From: Lysobacterales bacterium
GTDB taxonomy: Bacteria; Pseudomonadota; Gammaproteobacteria; Xanthomonadales; Rhodanobacteraceae
Reading direction: 5' to 3'
Length of the DNA stretch: 64,000 bases
Assembly: GCA_017305055.1 (NCBI GenBank)
Contig: JAFKMZ010000009.1
Location: forward strand, 37,087-101,086
Below are positions 57,105 to 64,000 of the stretch, in pieces. A program made the translations under genes and the position numbers. A model generated the notes under the pieces. It was not told the origin of the DNA and made no database searches. It saw only the letters and a list, made by a program, of their open reading frames with translations. Position 1 is the stretch's first letter; every line of letters begins with the position of its first letter.

Positions 57105-59198
57105 TCATGCGCTGGCGGCCTCGGCGTCTTCCTCGCCCAATTGAAGTTCCAGCGCCTGCCGGACCAGACCCATCACATACGGCAGGTCGGCATCGTTCTC
57201 CAATCCCACTTCCACGCAGCCGTTGCCCCAGCGTCCCAGGCCCGTCACGTCACGACACAGCTTGCGCGGGTCATCGATGCCCGCAAACGCCATGTTGAGC
57301 GTCAGGCGCAGCCGCTTGGCTTGCGGCACGACATCCACGAAATTCGTTTCCGCCTTGTAGGCCACGTACAGCTTCAGAAACTCCTCGTGCACGCACTCGT
57401 CCAACGCGAGCACCTGCGCGCGGAAGTGCTCGAACAGTGCGCGCACCGGGCTGGCGGCCAAGCTCGGATGATCGTCAATCGTGTACTCCGATGCGACGTC
57501 TGCCTTCTTTTCGCGGTACGCATCCACCACATCGTCCGCGAGCGCCGGCGCCCGCCATATGTCAATCGCGCTTCTGGCGAGGCGTTCCGCGCGCGCCTTG
57601 ATTTGCTGCTCGTTCCAGTCCGCGCAGCTGCCCAGTCCCTCGTTCAACTTCAACGGGCTGTGCGCGAAGCCGCCCTCCATGTTGCGCTTCTCGGCAAACG
57701 GCCGATCGCTGTATTCCGAGTTGTAGCCGGTCAGCGTGAGGTTGCCGAGTGTGTGCAGATACTGCTCGTGCACGCGCGCCCAGTCCGCGCCCAGCGATTG
57801 CTTCCACGCCGCGCTCAGCTTGTCGTTCTGCGGCATGATGTGTTCGATGGTGTAGCCCTGCACCTGCACGCGTTCCTTGCGCCCGAAGTTCTCGAAGCGG
57901 CGCAGCCAGTAGCTGCGGCGGTTGAACATGTACAGGTTGCGCACCTGCAGTTGCCGCTGGAACTCCTCGTCGCCGGGGAAGCGCCGGTACGACGGCAACA
58001 GCAGGAACGCGGCCTTGACGCTTTCCAGATACCGGTCCTTCTTGAGCTTGCGCGCAAACGTGGCGAAGGTCTGGCGCTGCGAGTTGGTGGGGATGTCGCA
58101 AATCGCCCGCCGGAACACGTAGCTTTCGACCAACTGCAGGATTTCGACAAATTCATCCTTGGCCAGCCGCTGCTGCGCGTAGTCGTGGTACACGTCCATC
58201 AGCAGCGGATAGCACACATCCGCGCGCAGCTCGCGGATGTCCTGGAATGCCACGGCAAGCTCCGGGTCCTTCTCGTTGCCCAGCGCCATGCAGCAGTAGT
58301 AGCGCGCAAACTCCAGCAGCGCGGCCAACAGCGGCTCATCCTCACGGTCACGCGCATGGACCTTGAACTCGTTGTAGACCTCATCCCTGCGAATGCGGTG
58401 GTTGCCGGTGTGGATGACCAGGAAGAAGCGCATGAACTCGTCGAAGTACTGGTTGTAGTTCTCCGCGCCGAACAGCGTTTCCATCGGCCGCCAGTAGTCT
58501 TCGTATAGGCGCGTCTGTTCCTCGTGCGGCAAGCCCATCAGCACGTAGTTGCGGATCAGGTCGGCCTGGGTCAGCGCCTTGCCGGTGGAGTTCATGCTCT
58601 CGAAGATCATCTGCGGGTTGTCGATGCCCTGCTGCAGGCGCACGTCCACGATCATCAATTTCTGGATGCCCGCATAAACGACAGCGAGGTCAGCGTCTGC
58701 AACCTTGTCCGTGAAGAACGCGAAATTTTCCACGATGCGGTGTGACGCCTCGTCCGGCGCCGGCTTGCCATCGAGCAGTGCGACCAGCGTGTCTTTGTCG
58801 GTCTTGGTGAGCAGCATCTTGTAGCGTTGCTCACCCTTGCCGTAGCGGTTCATGAGGAAGTAATCCTCGATCTCCGCGGCCGATACGGGCTTGTCCAGCC
58901 CCTCGGCCTGCAGACGCCGCATCAGCGCCAGCAACAGCAGGGACAAGGTGGTGATGCGCTGCTGCCCGTCGATCACCAGCCACAGCGAGATCGCCGCGCT
59001 GGTCTCCTGCTCGGGGATGTACACCGCCGAGCCGATGAAATGGCTGTCCAGCTCCGCATGGCCTCCCACGCGGATGATGTCGTTCCAAAGCTGCTCGCAA
59101 TGGGAAACCTCCCAGCTGTAGGTGCGCTGGAAGATGGGGATGATGAACTGCTTGGCGCCCTGCAATAGTTGCGTGAACTGAAGATCCTGGGCTTTCAT
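57105..59198 (-). CDS. GmrSD-like type IV restriction protein (DUF262-DUF1524 single chain)
   Basis: A 697-residue defence protein. The N-terminal DUF262 (GmrS/ParB-like) has FIIPIFQRTYSWE, the catalytic DGQQR (residues 77-81, in VIDGQQRITTLSLLLL) and FESMNSTGKALTQADLIRNY. The C-terminal half has the DUF1524 HNH nuclease with EHIMPQND (from E452) and LGNLTLTGYNSEYS, followed by a DUF5655-like end (residues 590-690). GmrSD systems use nucleotides to cut DNA with modified (for example glucosylated) cytosines in phages. The ATG overlaps the stop of a 37-codon frame resembling an HsdM N-terminus. Confidence 0.9.
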   Translation of the reverse strand: MKAQDLQFTQLLQGAKQFIIPIFQRTYSWEVSHCEQLWNDIIRVGGHAELDSHFIGSAVYIPEQETSAAISLWLVIDGQQRITTLSLLLLALMRRLQAEGLDKPVSAAEIEDYFLMNRYGKGEQRYKMLLTKTDKDTLVALLDGKPAPDEASHRIVENFAFFTDKVADADLAVVYAGIQKLMIVDVRLQQGIDNPQMIFESMNSTGKALTQADLIRNYVLMGLPHEEQTRLYEDYWRPMETLFGAENYNQYFDEFMRFFLVIHTGNHRIRRDEVYNEFKVHARDREDEPLLAALLEFARYYCCMALGNEKDPELAVAFQDIRELRADVCYPLLMDVYHDYAQQRLAKDEFVEILQLVESYVFRRAICDIPTNSQRQTFATFARKLKKDRYLESVKAAFLLLPSYRRFPGDEEFQRQLQVRNLYMFNRRSYWLRRFENFGRKERVQVQGYTIEHIMPQNDKLSAAWKQSLGADWARVHEQYLHTLGNLTLTGYNSEYSDRPFAEKRNMEGGFAHSPLKLNEGLGSCADWNEQQIKARAERLARSAIDIWRAPALADDVVDAYREKKADVASEYTIDDHPSLAASPVRALFEHFRAQVLALDECVHEEFLKLYVAYKAETNFVDVVPQAKRLRLTLNMAFAGIDDPRKLCRDVTGLGRWGNGCVEVGLENDADLPYVMGLVRQALELQLGEEDAEAASA

Positions 59199-59308
59199 GC
59201 GCCGGCGGCCCCTTTGGTGGGTTGCAGCAGGAGTGTGACGCGGACCTTGTCCGCCGCGCCCATGAGAAAGGATTCAAGCTGAGGCAGGGTGATTTTGGTG
59301 CGGGTCAA
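59195..59308 (-). pseudogene. Remnant resembling the N-terminus of a type I restriction methylase (HsdM)
   Basis: A 37-codon frame starting at TTG 59308 with GGAGG 7-8 bases upstream. The first part, TRTKITLPQLESFLMGAADK, matches the usual beginning of HsdM-type N6 methylases (ITLPQLESFLxxAAD). The similarity then breaks off and the frame ends in an ATGA overlap with the DUF262 gene. It looks like a deletion scar whose translation start may now drive the downstream defence gene. Confidence 0.6.
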
Positions 59309-59342
59309 TGGTTTGCCTCCGTTGGATCGAATGCCACGACGT

Positions 59343-59468
59343 TTACGCGGCGATCTGCCGCAGGCCGAGGGCGGCAAGCAGCTGGAAGTCGGCGTCGTAG
59401 GCGGTGACGAATACTGCCTTGGCGCGGATGGCGCACCGCTGGGCTGCCTCGTGGGGCGGTTCGCCCAT
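59343..59468 (-). pseudogene. Small frame resembling a PIN-domain C-terminus
   Basis: A 41-codon frame (MGEPPHEAAQRCAIRAKAVF, then VTAYDADFQLLAALGLRQIA). The pattern of an alanine-rich helix, a strand ending in VTAYDADF and a final ALGLR strand is like the end of PIN/VapC toxins. No ribosome binding site or complete domain is visible, so it is probably a remnant between murA and the defence gene. Confidence 0.35.
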
Positions 59469-59507
59469 GATCAGGTACGACGGATCACGACAAGCGCGCC
59501 GCCGCAC

Positions 59508-60776
<1,269 letters not shown>

Positions 60777-60804
60777 TCAGTGGGTCCGGCGCGCAATGGC
60801 CGCG

Positions 60805-61044
60805 TCAAGGGCGTCGCGCCGCTTCCTCGGGGGTCATGGTGCGCAGCGCCAGGGCGTGGATCACGCCACCCATGTGGGGGCCGAGCGTGGCATATACCAG
60901 CCGATGCCGGGCCAGCGGCAGCTTGCCGGCAAACTGGCTGGAGACCACGGTGGCCTCGAAATGCACGTCATCGTCGCTGCGCACTTCCACCTGCGCGCCG
61001 GCCAAGCCGCGCTCGATCATTGCCTGGATACTCGTCGAATCCAT
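60805..61044 (-). CDS. ibaG: BolA-family protein IbaG
   Basis: A 79-residue protein of the BolA family, upstream of murA as in E. coli. It has the family fold pattern IQAMIERGLAGAQVEVRSDDDVHFEATVV cut here to parts: IQAMIERGLAG, DDDVHFEATVVSSQF, HRLVYATLG and a late histidine in GGVIHALALRT. BolA proteins bind monothiol glutaredoxins and 2Fe-2S clusters. The ATG at 61044 is inside a much longer non-coding frame. Confidence 0.88.
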   Translation of the reverse strand: MDSTSIQAMIERGLAGAQVEVRSDDDVHFEATVVSSQFAGKLPLARHRLVYATLGPHMGGVIHALALRTMTPEEAARRP

Positions 61045-61097
61045 CGAGGATGCCCTTGCGGCACCGGCAAACTGCGGAAAGTACGTGCCGATGACGC

Positions 61098-61103
61098 TAA
61101 AAT
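61098..61103 (+). promoter_or_regulatory. Candidate -10 element upstream of kdsD
   Basis: TAAAAT in CGCTAAAATGTGC, in the 132-bp space between the divergent ibaG and kdsD genes. No good -35 was seen, so the assignment is weak. Confidence 0.3.
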
Positions 61104-61176
61104 GTGCAACGGCCAATGGTAATGGAGTTGGCCGGCGCTTGGAACGTCGGACCAGGCCACCCACCCCCGAGGCAGC

Positions 61177-62199
61177 ATGAGCGCACGCGCCACCCCCCTG
61201 ATCGACAGCCCAGCCACTGGCCTGCTCAACCCCGAGCTGATCGCCGCCAGCGCGCACAACGTGATTGCGGCCGAGGCTGCGGCCATAGCCGCGCTGGACT
61301 CGCGGATCGGTGCCGGGTTCGTCGAGGCCTGCCGGCTGATCCTGGCCTGCAAGGGCCGGGTCGTGGTCAGCGGCATGGGCAAGTCCGGACACATCGCGCG
61401 CAAGATCGCCGCCACCCTGGCCTCCACCGGCACCCCGGCGTTCTTCGTGCATCCCGGCGAGGCCAGCCATGGCGACCTGGGCATGATCATGCCGCAGGAC
61501 GTGGTGCTGGCCCTGTCCTACTCCGGCGAGACCGACGAGCTGCTGGTGATCCTGCCGGTGATCAAGCGCCAGGGCATCCCGCTCATCGTCATCACCGGCA
61601 ATGCCGTCTCGTCGCTCGCCGGACTCGCCGACATCTGCCTGGACGGCAGCATCTCGTGCGAAGCCTGCCCGCTCGGCCTGGCGCCCACGACAAGCACCAC
61701 GGTCGCACTGGTGCTCGGCGACGCGCTCGCCATCGCCCTGCTGGAGGCACGCGGCTTCACCTCCGACGATTTCGCGCGCTCGCATCCCGCTGGCGCCCTG
61801 GGGCGCCGCCTGCTGCTGCGCATCGGCGACGTGATGCATACCGGTGCCGACATTCCGCGCGTCTCGCCGCATGCCAGCCTGGCCAGCGCGCTGATGGAAA
61901 TGACCCGCAAGCGGCTGGGCATGACCGCCGTGGTGGACGCGCAGGATCACCTGCTGGGCGTGTTCACCGACGGCGACCTGCGCCGAGCGCTGGACGACAA
62001 GGATGTCGACCTGCGCGGCGTCGAGGTGGCCGACCTGATGACACGCGGGCCGAAGACCATCAACGCCGACAAGCTCGCCTCCGAGGCCGCGCAGCTGATG
62101 GAGAAGCACCAGATCCACGCCCTGCTGGTGGTCGACGCCGAACACCGCGTGGTCGGCGCGCTCAACATCCACGACCTGCTCCGTGCGCGGGTGGTCTGA
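61177..62199 (+). CDS. kdsD: D-arabinose 5-phosphate isomerase
   Basis: A 340-residue enzyme that makes arabinose 5-phosphate for KDO synthesis. The SIS domain has GMGKSGHIARKIAATLASTGTP-type motifs (GMGKSGHIARKIAATL, ALSYSGETDEL, LAPTTSTTVALVLGDALA), with the metal-binding HPGEASHGDLG. Two CBS domains follow from about residue 215 (VFTDGDLRR, HALLVVDAEHRVVGALNIHD). It starts the kds-lpt gene run, divergent from ibaG. Confidence 0.95.
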   Translation: MSARATPLIDSPATGLLNPELIAASAHNVIAAEAAAIAALDSRIGAGFVEACRLILACKGRVVVSGMGKSGHIARKIAATLASTGTPAFFVHPGEASHGDLGMIMPQDVVLALSYSGETDELLVILPVIKRQGIPLIVITGNAVSSLAGLADICLDGSISCEACPLGLAPTTSTTVALVLGDALAIALLEARGFTSDDFARSHPAGALGRRLLLRIGDVMHTGADIPRVSPHASLASALMEMTRKRLGMTAVVDAQDHLLGVFTDGDLRRALDDKDVDLRGVEVADLMTRGPKTINADKLASEAAQLMEKHQIHALLVVDAEHRVVGALNIHDLLRARVV

Positions 62200-62268
62200 T
62201 GGGTCTCGACCCATCGGACGGATCGGGCACGTCCGCTCCTGCCTTCTTGAACCTGCAAACAACCAGCC

Positions 62269-62820
62269 GTGTCCAATTCTCCCTGTCCCGCTGACGTACC
62301 CGTTGACGTGCTTGCCCGCGCGGCACTCGTCCGCGTGGCCGTCTTCGACGTCGACGGCACCCTGACCGACGGCAGGCTGCCGTACGGCGGCAACGGCCAC
62401 GACGGCCGCCAGTTCCACGTCCACGACGGCCTCGGGCTGCAAAGCCTGCAGAGACACGGCATCGAGGTGGCACTGATCACGGCGCGGCAGAGCCAGGCCG
62501 TGGCCATGCGGGCGGCCGATCTCGGCATTCGCCATGTGTTCCAGGCCCAGGCGGACAAGCGTGCCTGCCTGCTGGCCCTGCTCGACACCCTGCAACTGCA
62601 ACCGGGCGAGGCCTGCTACGTCGGCGACGACCTGCCGGACCTGCGCCCGATGCGCGTGGCTGGGCTGGCCGTGGCGGTGGCCAACGCGCACCCGTGGCTG
62701 GTGGCCCATGCCCACTGGCAGACCATGCGCCCGGGCGGCGGCGGTGCAGCGCGCGAAGTCTGCGACCTGCTGCTGCAGGCCCAGGGCAAGGCCGCCGCCG
62801 AGCTGGCCCGGTGGCAGTGA
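62269..62820 (+). CDS. kdsC: KDO-8-phosphate phosphatase
   Basis: A 183-residue HAD phosphatase that removes the phosphate from KDO-8-P. Motif I is FDVDGTLTDGRL, motif II ITARQS, motif III lysine in QADKRACL and motif IV YVGDDLPDLRPM. The start is taken as GTG 62269, but GTG 62308 (13 codons later) would also give a complete enzyme. Its stop overlaps the lptC GTG (GTGA). Confidence 0.93.
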   Translation: MSNSPCPADVPVDVLARAALVRVAVFDVDGTLTDGRLPYGGNGHDGRQFHVHDGLGLQSLQRHGIEVALITARQSQAVAMRAADLGIRHVFQAQADKRACLLALLDTLQLQPGEACYVGDDLPDLRPMRVAGLAVAVANAHPWLVAHAHWQTMRPGGGGAAREVCDLLLQAQGKAAAELARWQ

Positions 62821-63518
62821 AGCTTGGCGCATGGCTGCGTGACCGGCGCACCCTGGTGGCCACCATCGGCCTGGCGGTGGCTGCCGGGCTCGCGCAGTGG
62901 CTGCTGCACTGGCTCGGCCCGGCACCGGCCGGGACCGCCTTCGAGGGCCCGCCGCGCTCGGGCTACGTGCTGCACGAGGCGCGCATCAGCACCTACGACA
63001 AGGCCGGCCAGCCCAGCCTGCACCTGCAGTCACCGCGCATCGAGCGGCGCGAGGCAGATGCCTCGCTGTACGTGGACGCGCCGACCTTCCAGCTGCCGGC
63101 AGGCCGGCCAGGCGTCCCGGACTGGCAAGGCCAGGCCGCGCGCGGCTGGGTCAACCAGGGCGCCACCCTGGCCACCCTGGACGGTAACGTGGTCATGCAG
63201 CGTGCCGCCTATGGCGACACGCCCCAAGCCGAAATCCACACCGCGGACCTGAAGCTCTGGCCGCAGGACAAGAAGCTGGCCACCGCGGCCCCGGCGCAGC
63301 TGACCGAGGGCGCCACTAGAATCCATGGGGTCGGCATGCGCGCCGACCTCAACCAACAACACCTGGAGCTGCTTGATGATGTCCACGCCACATTCCCGCC
63401 GCAGCAGCGCCGGAATCAGGCTCGCGTGTGCGCTCCTGGGTCCGCTGCTGATGCTGCCGGCGCTTGCCAGGCAGAGCGACCGCAGCCAGCCGATGCAGGT
63501 CGAGGCGCGGCACTTTGA
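62817..63518 (+). CDS. lptC: LPS export protein LptC with extended C-terminus overlapping lptA
   Basis: A 233-residue bitopic protein passing LPS from LptBFG to LptA. The GTG start overlaps kdsC. A membrane anchor ([20 protein letters not shown]) is followed by the beta-jellyroll with LHLQSPRIERREADASLYVD and LNQQHLELLDDVHATF. Homologues usually end here (about 190 residues). The frame instead runs 47 codons further with a compositionally odd tail (QARVCAPGSAADAAGACQAE), overlapping lptA by 143 bp. The function assignment is firm; the tail may reflect loss of the usual stop codon. Confidence 0.9.
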   Translation: MKLGAWLRDRRTLVATIGLAVAAGLAQWLLHWLGPAPAGTAFEGPPRSGYVLHEARISTYDKAGQPSLHLQSPRIERREADASLYVDAPTFQLPAGRPGVPDWQGQAARGWVNQGATLATLDGNVVMQRAAYGDTPQAEIHTADLKLWPQDKKLATAAPAQLTEGATRIHGVGMRADLNQQHLELLDDVHATFPPQQRRNQARVCAPGSAADAAGACQAERPQPADAGRGAAL

Positions 63519-63987
63519 CGGCTACCAGAAGCCCAACAGCGTCAGCACCCTGGCCGGCAATGTGGTCATCACCCAGGGTACCCTGCGCGCCACTGGCGAC
63601 CAGGCCAAGGTGTTCCTCGACGCGAGCACCCAGATCAGCCACGTGCTGATCACCGGCGCGCCGGCGCACATCCAGCAGCTCGACGACAGCGGCAACCTGA
63701 TGCAAGGTCATGCCGCGAGCATCGACTACGACAGCGTGCACGGCATCGCCGTGCTCGCCGGCGACGCCGTGGTGAGCCAGCAGGGCCGCGGCACGGCACG
63801 TGGCGACAAGCTCACCTACAACACCCAGACCAGCCAGATGACCGGGGACAGTGCAGGCGACGGCATGGTGCACATGATCTTCCTGCCCAAGCCGGCCGGC
63901 CCGGTACGGCCGCCGGCGCCGGCCGCTGCCGGCAGCGCCGCACCGGCAGCGGCCGCCAGCGTCCCGACCGGCCGCGGCCGGGGCTGA
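63376..63987 (+). CDS. lptA: LPS transport periplasmic protein LptA
   Basis: A 203-residue protein with a signal peptide (LACALLGPLLMLPALA). The OstA-like fold is seen in MQVEARHFDGYQKPNSVSTL, GNVVITQGTLRATGDQAKVF, IDYDSVHGIAVLAGDAVV and ARGDKLTYNTQTSQM. It bridges the periplasm for LPS. A proline/alanine-rich tail ([17 protein letters not shown]) ends the protein. The ATG at 63376 (or 63379) has GGAG 8 bases upstream, inside the lptC tail. Confidence 0.93.
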   Translation: MMSTPHSRRSSAGIRLACALLGPLLMLPALARQSDRSQPMQVEARHFDGYQKPNSVSTLAGNVVITQGTLRATGDQAKVFLDASTQISHVLITGAPAHIQQLDDSGNLMQGHAASIDYDSVHGIAVLAGDAVVSQQGRGTARGDKLTYNTQTSQMTGDSAGDGMVHMIFLPKPAGPVRPPAPAAAGSAAPAAAASVPTGRGRG

Positions 63988-63991
63988 CGCC

Positions 63992-64000
63992 ATGCTCTCC
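63992..64000 (+). CDS. Start of the next gene, probably lptB (partial)
   Basis: An ATG 4 bp after the lptA stop gives only MLS before the window ends. The position directly behind lptA is that of lptB, the ATPase of the LPS exporter; the sequence itself is too short to confirm it. Confidence 0.4.

Overview
This 64 kb window is high-GC DNA in which almost every gene ends within a few bases of the next. The gene orders glyA-nrdR-ribD-ribE-ribB-ribH-nusB-thiL-pgpA, hda-perM-DUF2066-purM-purN and murA-ibaG / kdsD-kdsC-lptC-lptA, together with an L1-like subclass B3 metallo-beta-lactamase, point to the Xanthomonadales (Lysobacterales), most likely a Rhodanobacter/Dyella/Luteibacter-type member of the Rhodanobacteraceae. 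The taxonomic call is inference from gene order and protein style; no rRNA or tRNA gene was found.

Region 1 (1-21.6 kb, minus strand) is the striking part. One periplasmic adaptor (MacA/HlyD type), one MacB-type ATPase and one TolC-type outer membrane channel are followed by at least thirteen FtsX/MacB-type permease genes, the last cut by the window edge. They alternate between two architectures, here called A (about 435-441 aa, starting MFAYYL/MFGYYL) and B (about 404-419 aa, starting with a short PILAALRRHK-like segment), giving six complete A-B pairs plus a lone partial A. Each A gene comes in one of two subtypes and each B gene in one of two subtypes, and the subtypes match in all six pairs. 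A B3 metallo-beta-lactamase gene sits between the first and second pairs. A near-consensus sigma-54 promoter and a cluster of TGTCCG/CGGACA half-sites lie upstream of the adaptor gene. Several gaps between permease genes carry palindromic repeats.

Region 2 (21.8-26 kb) holds a zinc alcohol dehydrogenase, a DHA2 (EmrB/QacA) drug exporter and an exported metallo-beta-lactamase-fold hydrolase. Region 3 (25.7-34.7 kb, minus) is the riboflavin/thiamine operon. It has an FMN riboswitch between ribD and ribE, a RibB fused to a GTP cyclohydrolase II-like domain that has lost its zinc cysteines (RibBX type), an inserted LD-carboxypeptidase, and a ribD interrupted in frame by a repeat-derived segment.

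Region 4 (34.8-43 kb) carries an exported alpha/beta hydrolase, ettA, pyrF, def, a DUF4197 protein and the cstA-ybdD pair. Region 5 (43-56.9 kb) has purL, a membrane protein of unknown function, a GT2 glycosyltransferase, a DMT exporter, hda-perM, DUF2066, purM-purN, a DUF3108 protein and a MarR-GNAT fusion. A 59-codon remnant resembling the C-terminus of a two-partner secretion transporter lies just before purL.

Region 6 (57.1-59.5 kb) is a small defence islet: a single-chain GmrSD-like type IV restriction protein (DUF262 + DUF1524 + C-terminal domain) preceded by scraps resembling an HsdM N-terminus and a PIN-like protein. Region 7 (59.5-64 kb) is the cell-envelope locus murA, ibaG, kdsD, kdsC, lptC, lptA and the first codons of what is probably lptB.
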